Below are positions 35,885-48,024 of a stretch of DNA of 64,000 bases, piece after piece (the first letter of the stretch is position 1; each line of letters starts with the position of its first letter). A model generated the notes under the pieces. It was given only the letters and a program-made list of their open reading frames with translations, had not been told where the DNA came from and did no database searches. The position numbers were made by a program, and so were the translations under genes. The stretch comes from Chlamydoabsidia padenii (taxonomy: Eukaryota > Mucoromycota > Mucoromycetes > Mucorales > Cunninghamellaceae): the NCBI GenBank assembly GCA_025330725.1, contig JAIWND010000011.1, forward strand, positions 372,001 through 436,000, in the 5' to 3' direction.

Positions 35885-36211
35885 GCCACTTCAATCATTA
35901 GCATCGTTGAGAATTGAGTGAGCAGTGGGAATACCTTCTACGGTGCAGAGTGACGGGATTTCAAAATTAGTTTTTTTTTTTTTTTTTTTCCTGTATCAGT
36001 TTGACGTTGGGAATGCTCCATCATCCCACATCCATCTCAACCCTGCATGATACAAGAGCCTGGAGGCTTGGTTTATTAAGAAAAACTATTTGAGGACACC
36101 GATTAGAAAACTTATGGCCACTTTAATCATTAGCATCAGTTGGGAATCAAGTGAATAGTGGCCGTTTAAAGAATGCACCTTGACGAGTGGGTGATGGCGG
36201 GATTTGAAAAA
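35885..36211 (-). repeat. Two copies of a ~220-bp dispersed repeat
   Basis: The core CCACTT(C/T)AATCATTAGCATC occurs at 35885-35904 and again at 36118-36137, about 233 bp apart. Each has the recurrent CGGGATTT(G/C)AAAA element on the same side, at 35952-35966 and 36196-36211. The same organisation occurs on the opposite strand at 51.57-51.99 kb. No coding potential or terminal inverted repeat was recognised. The rest of 35531-36529 shows no gene. Confidence 0.75.
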
Positions 36212-36529
36212 TAGGATCACTTTTTTTTTAGCATGTAATAGTATTGAAGACAATAGTCAAAGTTATATTGATAGATGTTATAAACACGTTTATTTTATTT
36301 CAATCAAAATAGTATGTTACTCAAAGATTCTCACAACTCACACGACGACAAACACTGGATTCAACAACATTACGGGATACGGCAAACAAGAACACTCAAA
36401 ACAAAACAACAACATAACTGGGAATGAGAAAAGGAAACAGAAATCAACTAATAACTAAATTAAGTACTATCATCATGATAGGCAGGGTATATAAAAGCTA
36501 TTACTAATAAAGATGACCATCAAGGCATG

Positions 36530-36814
36530 TTACAAGAGATTTTCTTGATGTGGATCCCAACCAGCCATAGAGAATAAGCGGCGTTTCAAATCAGACAAGG
36601 TGTATCAAGTATCAGTCTTGTGGAAAGCAATTGGGCCATTGAGATAGTAGAGGCCATACTTGTATTTGGATGTTGTTAGATCAATAGGGTAGTCTTGAGG
36701 ATCGTGGATGATCATGATAAGCAGCAGGGATCAAATTGGTAGGATGGAGACCATGATGCATTGGAAAAGACCAGACAAGTGGTTGGATGCTTGAGTTTTC
36801 TTGAGAAGAACCAT
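36530..36814 (-). pseudogene. Unidentified gene remnant with frameshift and TGA
   Basis: The minus strand reads protein-like text in two frames: NLIPAAYHDHP in one, then DYPIDLTTSKYKYGLYYLNG and, after a TGA, YTLSDLKRRLFSMAGWDPHQ ending at TAA 36532-36530. The codon choice looks coding but the frame is broken once and stopped once. No family recognised. Confidence 0.35.
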
Positions 36815-37295
36815 TGAGAAGGATTGAGTTTTTTGTTATGATGTTAAAAGTAAAGTAAAGATAGGGAAGAAGGAAAAAAAATCCACCTTTTTATAAACCT
36901 TCCAGTAAATGATTATGGCATCATTTCAGTCTATTCCCACCCTTCTCTTCCGAACAAACAAGGAGAGGATGTACTTTGTTTTTGTGTCACTCACAAATGC
37001 CAACCTCGAGGTCCCTCTTTCATTCGGATTCAACATCAGATTATGCATGAATAAGCGGAGTTATCAATTTGATGGCAATTCATTGGCTCTTGACACTGTT
37101 GATAGGTCTTGTTAAGCCCCCCCTCCTTTTTTTTCAACCATGCGTCTGGACATGAACAAACAAAACAAAAAAAAAAAAAGATGAGTCCATCATTGTCGAG
37201 ACTCATTTTACCATACAAACATAACGATAAAGGATAAACAAAACAATTAGTTCTTTATTGACTAACATGACCTAATTAATGCATTCTAATCTATA
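36815..37295. other. Intergenic, nothing supported
   Basis: Low-complexity and AT-rich, with a C-run near 37117 and an A-run near 37168. I see no gene, repeat or regulatory site that I can support. Confidence 0.4.
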
Positions 37296-38200
37296 CTATT
37301 CGTTGCCCGTGGGTTGATACTGATCTACAATAAAAGATATCCATTTTAGGATTAGAGGCAAATTGTTGTCCAATACGTCGCGTCTCTTCATCACCATTTC
37401 CACATAACCCTAAGCCCAGGCGGGATGAGATCCTTATCTTGTGCAATAAAGTCTAAACGAATTAGTTAATTGGTAGGGTCAAGTTCCTTTTTCCCATGTA
37501 TTCAGTCACACATGGCGGTTCGAAGGAATCCAACAAACACGTAGCAGCCTACATTTTTTAAAGAAGAAGATTAACAATTATCAATTGTGCCATGTTTTCA
37601 CTTACCCCTGGGCGAAGATCAAGATTGGTCAATTGTTCCATGGTCCCCAGTGTATCATATGGATTCATTTATATATATGACTTGCCGCGCTATCAAGAAA
37701 GAAGTATGTTTGTTGGATCACCACCGACCAAGTTGTCTTGTATCAAATGCGATTACTATCGTACCGAAGGGTTCAATTGTTTTAATCGGACCACCTGCCA
37801 AAGAGTCTTGAAATAAGAATCACCATCACGTCTAGATAATCCATTGTCTTCACCTATTAACATGGACGTGATTTCTTTGGTACTAGTTGTCAAATAGCCC
37901 ATCACCCAAGCTACTCTTGTTATAAAATGGTCAAAATACCATATCCTATGTTGTTGTTGGCTTTTTTTTTTTTATATTACCTCTGCATACAACATTTGCA
38001 TCAAAGGCAGCGTCGCATCATTGTTTTTCAATTCGTTCCCGCACAGCGCCCACTTCTTCTGCAGTCATATTATCCAAACCACCAGTATCTATTTCGTACA
38101 ATAAACGAGTTATTGGAATCCAGTAAATTAATAAAGTTGGACACCTTCCATGCTTCATTAGTACCGGCTATAATATCTACTTTTTTGAGTTGTATAACAT
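37296..38200 (-). pseudogene. Unidentified multi-exon remnant or unresolved gene
   Basis: Several minus-strand segments look coding and have splice-like edges: TGGLDNMTAEEVGAVRERIE (then a TGA, then CDAAFDANVV) near 38080-38000; YLTTSTKEITSMLIGEDNG near 37890-37830; TIEPFGTIVIAFDTRQLG near 37780-37730; YDTLGTMEQLTNLDLRPG near 37660-37610; and LCGNGDEETRRIGQQFASNP near 37400-37350. They are in different frames and I could not join all of them without a break. No family recognised. Confidence 0.35.
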
Positions 38201-38512
38201 AATAATGGTGAGAATGTGTGACATGTGAGTTTAGGTGGTAAGTAATAAAAAGTTTAATATATTTACTGTCAATGTCTTTATATGTTTTTGTTTTGTAATA
38301 TAAGTACCCATGGGTTGTGTGTATATCAACAAGATATATTGTAAGAAGAGATTTCCAATCCTCTCTCTCTCTTTTTTTTCGATCATTGGCCCGCTTCGTC
38401 GGGATCTCAAAAACCACAAAAAAGGCGCTCATTGGTCAATGCACCCTAAAGTGATTCTTGTTTTTTTTTTTCCTCTCACGCTCTTCTCTTCCACTTTCAT
38501 GCCTTTGCTATA

Positions 38513-41500
38513 ATGTCTAAAGATGAAAACGATACTCCAACAAACCTTCCAACAGATACACCTCACCATATAGTCTACCGAAGATCCACTCATCCGGAAG
38601 ACACTACACATCAATTAATATCATTCCGTTTACCTGAACAATATAGCCAACAAAATGCACCTACAACAGCTTTACCAACAGTACCTCCTTTACCCTTACC
38701 TTATTCACCAAGCGATTACCAACCTTCACCTTCAAGCTCAAAACATATAGTAATATCACCATCAACTTCTTTGGCACAACAAATGCATACCAATTACACC
38801 AACAATACAGGGTCTCGACAACGGTCTCGCTCAACTGGCAATTATCTTGGTGATATCAACAATGACTATGCGTCCTCTCAACGAACTTATACTATGTTTG
38901 ATGAAGACACGGCATCTCCACGAAAACAGCACTATGAACTTGTACCCTATCGGGAATGGGCAGTCATTTTGTAAGTAACAACATCATGACCCGCCCACTG
39001 CTCACTAATTAATTCCTTCCTTTTTTTTTTTTTTATGTTATAGACGGAATGAAGTCAGTGGTAGTGCCGTGCTATACAATCACGATAGCCAGCAAGTATC
39101 TGTACAGCGATATATGCAAGGTGCTCTACCGACTTCAACTCGAATGGAATCGTCAACAGAGGTATGTCAAAAAAATCAACATATAAACGAAACACTAAGT
39201 AACATGAACCTTTTTATTTATGTATATATATCTTGAAGGTTAATGTTGAATGCCCTTTATGCCACCGACCTTACCCAAAAGCTGATCAAACCTCGGTGAG
39301 AACCCCATACTTGATAGCCATCAATATATGGACTTTGACTGACACTCTCATTATGTATATAGAGCACACAACCGACATATATGGATCGTAACTACTTTAG
39401 GCTACTGCGATCATCACCGATGCAGTAAGTAATAAATCGTATGATAGAAACGATATCCGAATTACTCACATTTTTATTCGTAGATCGCCGAAAACATCAA
39501 CAGACAATACGCCTCGAACAACACACGGATCACAACAACCTGTCGATGATCTCTTTGACGAATCTTCTTCTTCCACTCTTCACCTGAACGCCAATGCAAT
39601 CAATCAAGGCTACTACTCCAACTTTTTTATAGAACTTCGTAAACTAGGTCGTGGCTTTCGTGGTAGTGTTTATCTGTGTGAACACATTCTTGATGGTGTC
39701 AAACTTGGAAAATACGCTATCAAAAAGGTGGCTATCGGTAAGCTTGGTCCCTCTCCTCTCCCTCATCATCATGTAGCTAACTTTTGGGTAATTGGACACT
39801 ATATTAGGGAACAATCATACTTGGCTGGTTAAAATGCTACGAGAAGTACATTTACTTGAACGACTTCATCACCCTAATATCGTCAATTACAAGCACTCAT
39901 GGTTGGAATACGATCGTCTCACACCTTTTGGTTAGTATATAGGGCTGAGTTGGAGGTGTAATGTAAATGCTAATGACATAGTAAATTTTGATTTAACTTG
40001 GTAGGCCCCAAAGTGCCTTGCTTATTCATTCTAATGGTAAGGATGACTAAATCTTCTTGATGTATAACTGACTTACCGATATACTTGAAAACATGTTGAT
40101 AGGAATGCGCCAATGGTGGGAATTTGGAAGAATACCTCGAACCGGAAATAGATTCCGAACAACAACAACAGAACGACGGGGAAAAGAAATCATCAAAGGA
40201 GCTGAAACGGGAACGCATCGAACGACAATTACAACAACAGGACGAATACGAAGCGGAAACACAGCATAAACAACCCATACAGACACAGAAGCGATTACTC
40301 AGTATGACGGAAATATCTTCATTATTTTTGGATATTGTACAAGGTCTGGCACATTTACATCAACAGAACATTGTCCATCGTGATCTCAAGCCACCAAATC
40401 TCTTACTCAAGTGGGATGATCGTCGAAGGGGATCAGAGGTCTTTAAAATGTAAATAACCTCAGCAATGGAAAGAAAAAACCCCCCCAGTAAACTCATGTT
40501 ACTTATCTTTTTATTATATCCTACTAGTCCTCGTGTTTTGATCTCTGATTTTGGTGAATGTGAAGACTTGGAAGGTGCCCCTGATAGTGATCGTACTGGC
40601 GCCACTGGAACTATGGAATTTATGGCCCCGGAACATGTCCGTCTTGATTCTCATGGACGAAATACGGTGGAATACTCTTCCAAAGCTGATATGTGGTCTC
40701 TTGGTATGGTGCTATACTATCTTTGTTACTCACGTCTACCATACTCTAATGTGGATGATGTTGATGTACTACGTGAAGAAATCCTGGCGTTCAAAGAGTA
40801 AATTGAAAAATGTGTAATGGTGATCACTACTAACTTCTTTTTCTTTCTTCTTTATAGGGTCAACTTCCCGCGATCAAGATTCGACATCTTCCCTGACACA
40901 ACCAAGCCAGGATTAGCTGCCATGATCGAAAACATGAAACGACAACATGCAACAGATATTCCTCAGGAATTTAAAATTTTGATCAGATTACTTCTCTCCA
41001 CTGATCCATCCAAGCGGCCCTCCTGTCAAGAAATTCTCTCGAAACTCAGTCAAGTCACATTTGACCACCATCAAGATATCTCTTCGGGCGAATGGAAGCA
41101 ATCAGGGACACAACAATCTCCATCATCATCACCCTCTGTATCATCACCTTTATCAACTAGTTACGAAGCTTCCTCCACTTCAGCGGCTGCAGTTATTGCT
41201 TCCTCCTTGTCGTCAAAAGGGAACAACCCGGCCACCAGTCTTCTTGTAGAAAGGCGTCGACTTAGCTCACCATCAGTATCACCACCCTCATCACCATGGA
41301 GCATCCACCCAACCACAACATCACCATCATCATCTCAAGATACACAACGACAACAACTGGATGATGCCGTGAATATTTACTCATCAGATCAACAGATAGG
41401 TTTAACGCATGTTATGGAATTGGATCGCAAGATACGAACGGTAGTACTGGACGATATCAGCAACGATGATGACATGGAGATGGAATATAATACACCACGA

Positions 41501-42101
41501 TCCAGTGCTAAAGACAACTACCAATTTAACACCAAGAGACCTAATACACACACGGTGGAATTGGATGGTCATTACCACTCGGCGAATGGTGGTCACTCGA
41601 CAAAAACAACAACATTACAAGGTGTACGGAAACGACAGAAAAAGAACGACACGGATGATACACCTTTACTGTTATTAAACTCTCCTACACCATACTATTC
41701 CACTTTGGTACACAACGAGCAATTTTACCTACACATATTGAAAACCATCACGGCTGTTTTTAAGGTAAGAAAAACAATCATCTTCCCGTCATCATACTTC
41801 TTTGCTTTATAAATAATCTGTCTTTCTTCAAGGTGGCTACATGTACATATCCCTGTCTTCCTTACTCTACAAAACCATTGATACTCTATCCCGTCATTCT
41901 TCTCGCCACTGTTGACTTTTGGAGGTAAGACTATCAATGAACAAATTCAAATGGACTGGGAACTAACTTCTTTTGCCTGGGGGGGGGGGTTTAATGATTA
42001 GTGAAAAGATATCCCATAGTTTATTATTACTAGCTATTCATTTGGTTTGGTTGATTTCCATGGCCCTCTTAACTAATAGTATATGTATGTCTGTCTATTA
42101 A
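38513..42101 (+). CDS. IKS1-like Ser/Thr protein kinase with C-terminal hydrophobic helices
   Basis: Exons: 38513-38970, 39044-39161, 39239-39295, 39363-39424, 39484-39737, 39808-39930, 40005-40036, 40103-40449, 40528-40797, 40858-41764, 41833-41924, 42002-42101; 939 residues. The N terminus is Pro/Ser/Thr-rich with a CPLCHRPY zinc-like motif. The kinase domain spans about residues 280-640: LGRGFRGSVYLCEH, KYAIKKVAIG, MLREVHLLERLHHPNIV, HRDLKPPNLL, SDFGE, GTMEFMAPE. A Glu/Gln/Lys-rich insert separates the lobes. The LVKMLREVHLLE and CLFILMECANGGNLEEYL stretches match the IKS1 family, poorly characterised fungal kinases. The last ~80 residues hold two hydrophobic helices (LILYPVILLATVDF, LLLLAIHLVWLISMALL), suggesting membrane anchoring. 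Confidence 0.88.
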
Positions 42102-42521
42102 TTATAACTTAATAAAAACCTATGATCTTCCACCCTTTTAAATATATAAACCACTTACATTTTTACTACGATGATGGCAATGATGATAAATTCGTCGGTG
42201 GGTCATATCATACCAGCTTGACTAATGAAATCCCTAATTTGGTAAATTAGGGGTTACTTTTTATGCAACTTCAAAACGACCTGTTCGCTCTGATAAAGAT
42301 ATTTGATGATAACAAAAACAAGAATCAGTGGTGTAACATTTATGTCTACCTATATAAGGTTTATGTATTTTTCTTTTATTGAATCATTTTTATGTAGGTA
42401 CTGTCCAGCAATGACCATCAGTATGTATAAACTAAAAAGTCGGTGATAAATATGTATGTAGACCTATAGAAACAAGATAATATATATATATTTATGTACA
42501 ATAAGAGAGTCAATATGATTT

Positions 42522-43585
42522 CTATTGTGCTTTCATGGAAAACTCCTTGAAGTAAGATTTCTGAGTTTTCGGCGTTTTAAATTCAGGGGATGATCCACCA
42601 AAAAAGGTATCGAAAACTGAGAAAAAGGGATCAGTCAAAAACCCTGTCATGTGAAATGATTTTATCCACTTACCTATACCAAACGTCTTTTTTGTAGATT
42701 TCGTTCGAAACACCAAGTTGGATTGATGATACACTTGTTTGCCATTGACAAAAACGGTGATTTGACCATCTTGCTTCCCCACCGTATTGAGTTTGACCAC
42801 TTGATGAACGGGATTCCATGCATTGGTTTTAAATGTCCAACTACCTCGACCCAAACTGTATCCATAATCCGAATTACATACATTCTTATTCTCTTTGCAA
42901 ATATTCTTGATCTGTAACTTTGGAGGGATATAAGCGTATACCTCGCCTTTTCCATTTTCACGCCACATGAATCTAGTCGCATGAAATCGGTGTTTAAAAA
43001 TTAAGTTTATGATCCCCCCCCTTTTTTTTCTTACCTTGTTGAAAAACAAGTAGGTGAATTGGAACCATCTGAACATTCCTTATGACCGCCAAACAAACCG
43101 GGTAGCTTTCCCCCTATTCACATCAAGTTTGAGAAAGTGTCATACGAAAAAAAAAAGCATCCATTTTTTTTTTCTTCTTTACCTTTGACGAAATCAAAGT
43201 TTTTTGGGAAAAACACTTTATAAGATAGTTCCAGTGAGGATGGCGGATGCGATAATTTGATTGGTCGAGCATAAAATCCGATCCCACCCTGAGGAGAAGC
43301 GGCTGGGTTCATCGAGTGAGCAGGGTAAGTGACCTGGAGAATACCTTTTTCTTTTGACGAACGAGATGGATCATTCACAATATCATAATTGAACCCATCC
43401 CCATGCCATGGCCATGACCACCCGCCTTGATCTGGAATGTTCCATTTTGATTTCCACCCTGGATCACTACTGGCTTTTTCTTTCGCGTATGACTGCCAGT
43501 TCTTGAAGGACCAAGAGGATGCCGCTAGGACACTCTCACCAGTGACAAAAAGAAGAAAAAGAAAGGAGAGTATGAGAGACTTCAT
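42522..43585 (-). CDS. Secreted polysaccharide lyase family 14-like protein
   Basis: Exons: 43585-43183, 43113-43035, 42972-42674, 42616-42522 (291 residues). A signal peptide is clear (MKSLILSFLFLLFVTGESVLA). The jelly-roll lyase pattern follows: GILQVTYPAHSMNP, GGIGFYARPI, LELSYKVFFPKNFDFVKG, GKLPGLFGGH, FMWRENGKGEVYAYIP, YGYSLGRGSWTF and FFGGSSPEFKTPK. These are the landmarks of fungal proteins labelled polysaccharide lyase 14 (alginate/glucuronan-type beta-elimination). Two Cys pairs suggest disulfides. It would cleave an acidic cell-wall polysaccharide outside the cell; Mucorales walls contain glucuronans, a plausible but untested substrate. It is convergent with the IKS1-like gene. Confidence 0.88.
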
Positions 43586-44489
43586 TACCTATGGGATCAC
43601 ACGAAAAAAAAAAAAAAAGAAGAATGGGCCTGTGGGTTTATATGCTGATTGACAGGTTGCGGAGATCCAATGCATTAATTATGTGTAACAGGGGTCATAC
43701 AAACTATAGGTTTTTTATTATAAAGAGGTACACAATAAAACAAAGAGAGTACTATCAGTAGATAAAAAAAAACATGATACTAAACTACAGTTTAAAAGAA
43801 GAATGAAATGAGAGAATGAGGACATGGATTCCTCTTGATGGATGTGATGATTATACCGAGTGTGCCAGATCCGCTCGTTCATGTCACTAGGATAAAATAG
43901 GCAACTAAATCATTAATTAACAATGGATCGCATCCCCTCCCCGGTCCTTTGCCTTGATCCGAGCTTGATTTTAATTTCGTGTAGCCAATTTCGTGTCCTA
44001 ATAAGAGAAGAATGACTTGATAATACCATCATTCTCTTTGTACCCCTGATTCCGTCCATTTTGTTGATATATAGCAAATGTACCTGAATGATCATAGCAT
44101 TGAAGATCATCGTGAGTGTGTTGATATATTTCTATGCATTCCCTTTACCTGTCATTATACACATCTTGATCCATTCCTGAGTTCAGATATTTTCACCCGC
44201 AAGGGGTTTCAAATACTGCGGGCCATGATTAGTGAGTGATTCAATATAAAGAAATCAAGTTAATGTAAAGACTTTTCTTGCAGGATACACATTTTTTTTT
44301 TATGAGATCAAGTATTCTACCGTTCATGCAAATGTAGAAATGGGGCATTTAGAAAAAAAAATTCATCGTCTTGGTTTTTTTAAAAGTGAATTTGAATCCC
44401 CGATGTAGCATCGAATCCAAAAAGGCGGGGCGATGTTTTTTTTTCTTTCCTCTCTCTTCCGCTCTTAAAAAAAAAAACTAGATCCAAAC
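43586..44489. other. Intergenic region between PL14 and KTI12
   Basis: No gene is supported. A short minus-strand open stretch near 44120-43990 (GTFAIYQQNGRNQGYKEND) looks protein-like and may be a remnant. The element TTTGAATCCCCGA at about 44391-44403 is about 90 bp before the KTI12 start. Confidence 0.4.
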
Positions 44490-45563
44490 ATGCCACTTAT
44501 TATTATGACGGGGTATCCCTCCAGCGGGAAATCAAGGCGGGCTACTGAAGTACAACAATACTTGACGGAACGATTGGCTGAAGAAAACAAGACTATGCGG
44601 ATCCATCTTGTCAATGACGAATCTTTACACATCTCCAAAGACGCTTACAAAGGTATATATGGTTGATAAACTGATGTGTATGCTAACTTTTCTCTCTTTC
44701 TTTTTTTTTTTTTATTAGATGCTCGTGAAGAAAAGAAAGCACGTGGGGCTCATCTGTCAGCTGTGGAACGACTCTTGAGCAAAGACGATATTGTAATTGC
44801 GGATGGATTAAACTATATAAAGGGATTCCGGTATCAATTGTATTGTGTGGCTCGAGCACTTAGTACTCCTCATTGTGTGATCCATGCTGCCACTCCTTTG
44901 AATCTGGTGAAAGAATGGAATGGACTTTTAGGTGACAAGGGATATGATGAACAGGTGTACGTTAAACCCCCTCCCCCCCCCAAAAAAAACAATGTATATA
45001 TATATATACTAACTAGAACACCTATTGCTATTTGTAGGCTTGATGAACTTGTGACAAGATACGAAGAACCAGAAGGACGTAATCGATGGGACTCACCTTT
45101 ATTCACTGTGATTTATGATGACGAAACTATACCTGGAGACAAGATCTGGGATGCTGTTGTACTCAAGAAACCACCACCACCCAATTTGTCAACTGTCTCG
45201 GTAAGTTGTGTGGAAAAAAAAAGAAAAGAAAAAGAAATACCAAAAGGTGTGCTAATACTCATACTTCTTATATATGATTAGAAACCTGTATCAGATACGA
45301 ACTATGTGTATGAATTGGATCGAGTGACATTAGAGGTGATTAATGCCGTGGTGGAAGGACAACGGGAATTTGGATCAGGTGGTCTTCCGATGGTCATGCC
45401 AAATGCCACACAAAAGGTCGTCAATCCTTCAAGAAACGTGACTTTATCGGAACTGCGACGATTACGGAAACAGTTTGTCTCGATCAACAAGGTGCGAACT
45501 ACTTTGGATACTACTCGTTTACCTGATATGTTTGTAGATTACTTGAATACCAATTTATCTTGA
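44490..45563 (+). CDS. KTI12: KTI12 Elongator-associated P-loop ATPase
   Basis: Exons: 44490-44652, 44719-44956, 45038-45200, 45282-45563 (281 residues). The N-terminal P-loop is GYPSSGKSRR after a hydrophobic strand (MPLIIMT). VIADGLNYIKGFRYQLYC is the Walker-B-like region shared with PSTK/KTI12 kinases. The C-terminal domain includes LRRLRKQFV. KTI12 binds tRNA and the Elongator complex and is needed for wobble-uridine modification. Exon 2 must end at 44956 (donor GTACGT) to keep the frame (DEQVLDELVTRYEEP). CAATAAAAACC downstream is a likely polyadenylation signal. Confidence 0.94.
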
Positions 45564-45981
45564 TAAAAATTAAAACTTTATGCATCCTTCTTTTTGTTTG
45601 ACTCTTATTACTGTGGAGATGATGATGATGATGATGATCATATGAAATGTATCCTTGATTGTATTATGTTTATTTTACTTTATTACTATTTTAGTCAAGT
45701 ATTGTCAATAAAAACCCATCAGTTTGATACATTTGATCTTCCCTCCTTTTGTTGACACTGCGGGCTTTGAATATCTTTGTCCACCTTCTCAAAAAGAAGA
45801 TTCCATTACACCCATTTTTTTTATTTGGGTGGGGGACTTTTTTTTTTTTTCTTTTTCTTTTTTGCACTCTTCTTCCTACCTTTCTTTTTTTTTTTGTCTC
45901 TTCTCTTTTTTATATATCTATTACTGCTCATACACCAAACGTCGACATTACACACCCACATACATACGACGATATTACACC

Positions 45982-47003
45982 ATGAAGATCATTCCTATCA
46001 GCGTACTTGAAGACAACTACTCCTACATTCTTATTGACGAAAAGACCAAAGAAGCAGCTGTCATTGATCCAGTAGAACCCATCAAGATTTTAAACGTCAT
46101 TAGTCAAACAGGTGCCAAACTATCAAGGTAAATGAAATAAGTCAATAAATATGCCAGGTTACTAACTTTTCTCTATAGTGTATTTGTCACTCATCACCAT
46201 TGGGGTCATTCTGGGGGTAATATCGAACTCGTAGGTAAGACTACAAAAAAGATGCAGGGAACGAGTTATGGGAATCCATGGTAACACACACTCATCTCTC
46301 TCTCTCTCTCGATTTATAGCGAAGAAACCTGGATTAGCCGTTTATGGTGCAGACGCTCGTATACCAGAAATCAACTATGTATGCAAAGACAATGAAGAAT
46401 TCAAACTGGGATCATTAGATATCACACCATTACATACACCTTGTCATACAAAAGGTCATGTCTGCTATTATGTGGTGGATCCTGCTACCAAGGAAAAGGC
46501 CGTCTTTACTGGAGAGTAAGCCAAGGAAAAAAACCCCCCCCCAAAGTAATTGAATGAATGGATCTAACCAAACCTTTATATCTAGTACTTTATTTGTAGC
46601 GGGCATCGGGAAATTCTTCGAAGGTGATGCTCGAGACATGTATCGAATCTTATTCCATGTTATTGGTAACTTGCCTGATGATACTTGGGTTTATTGTGGT
46701 CATGAATATACAAAACAGAACTTGAAGGTAACAAAACAAAGGGGAAAAACAATAACGTGATACTGATATGTATTACTTTTGGTATAGTTTGCTATCACTT
46801 TGGAACCTCATAATGAAAACCTAATGGCGAAATGGGCTTGGTGTCAAGATAAATCTATTACAGTGCCATCTACTATTGGTCAAGAAAAACTTCATAATCC
46901 CTTCTTGCGGGTGAATGAACAAGCACTTCAAATCATCGCTGGTAAATCTGATCCTGTCGAAGTGCTCCACACATTGCGGGAAATGAAAAACAATTTTAGG
47001 TAA
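45982..47003 (+). CDS. Glyoxalase II (hydroxyacylglutathione hydrolase), metal-ligand Asp replaced by Gly
   Basis: Exons: 45982-46127, 46179-46234, 46320-46515, 46586-46727, 46788-47003 (251 residues, family-typical). The metallo-beta-lactamase fold is clear: [50 protein letters not shown] and HNPFLRVNE. The hallmark THxHxDH appears as [10 protein letters not shown]: codon GGT stands where the second-metal Asp (GAT) is expected. Other ligands (both first His, the HTPCHT His, GDT Asp, CGHEYT His) are present. The family hydrolyses S-lactoylglutathione to lactate and glutathione. The change could impair binuclear metal binding, or be a base error. No mitochondrial presequence is evident, so it is probably cytosolic. 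Confidence 0.92.
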
Positions 47004-47689
47004 TACTATTCAATTCCCGCCCTATCTCTCTCTCTCTCTTTATCACTTTGTAGTATATCATATAATAGTTTAGACTTGATTTTATCTTTATGTTTACATC
47101 CACCATAACACATATTATACATATAGTCATTTTATAAACTTTTTACTTTGTCTTTATGAACCATTTTGCCACAATAAAGAAACATCATGCGATCTATCTC
47201 GGATCAACAGGACCAACATATACATATTTGACTTAATAACCTTAATAAAGGAATTGTCATTGACTTCTTTGTACTCTAATGGTACTAGGAAATATAATCC
47301 ATCATTACTACAGTATCATCTATCTAGACCTTCCAAAGACAGATGTTATTCCGTCACCACCAAGTCAATGCAGATTACACCTTGAGAACATAGGCAGAAG
47401 GATCACCACTTTTTTTTTCTTTGGTTTCATACTCATTGATAAAATTAATACACTCAAATCAATTCTTTAAGAAAAAGCCCGTTATCAGATCAAGTAAAGA
47501 ACTACATGATGCGCCTTAAGACCAAACACAGTGTATTCCCCCATTAGAAAGAGACGCCGACAAATGTAAACCCCGACATTCGGCCCCTCGACTTCAAATT
47601 TGAAACATCTTTTGATTCTTTCCCCGTTTTTTCTTCTTCTTCTCTCTCTCTCTTTTACTTTATTTATTATCAATACTTAATTTGAAAGA
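47004..47689. other. Intergenic region before VMA2
   Basis: No gene is supported. A TATTCAATTCCCGCCC element follows the glyoxalase II stop at about 47007-47022, and AAACCCCGACA lies at about 47568-47578, about 115 bp before the VMA2 start. Confidence 0.4.
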
Positions 47690-47953
47690 ATGGTCAAGCC
47701 TCTCTCTGCTCGTGAAGCCTTTGAATTGCACAAATCTGCGGTGACTAGGGACTTTGTGATGAAGCCTCGTCTTGGTAAGAGCTTTTATGAAAAGAAAAAA
47801 AAAAAGATGGACCATCTCCTTTTATAAATTGTGTTTCAAAAAGTATTGAAAAGAATACTGACACCCTCTACTTTATGTTATTGTTATGATAGATTACCGT
47901 ACAGTGACTGGTGTGAATGGTCCTTTGGTCATTCTTGATAACGTCAAGGTAAA

Positions 47954-48024
<71 letters not shown>

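Noticed and set aside
26735..38100. TGA read as an amino acid (altered genetic code)
   Set aside because: Several sound genes (Ral-type GTPase, KTI12, CaMK-type kinase) end at TGA, so TGA is a normal stop; nonsense mutation or wrong joins explain the interrupted frames better.
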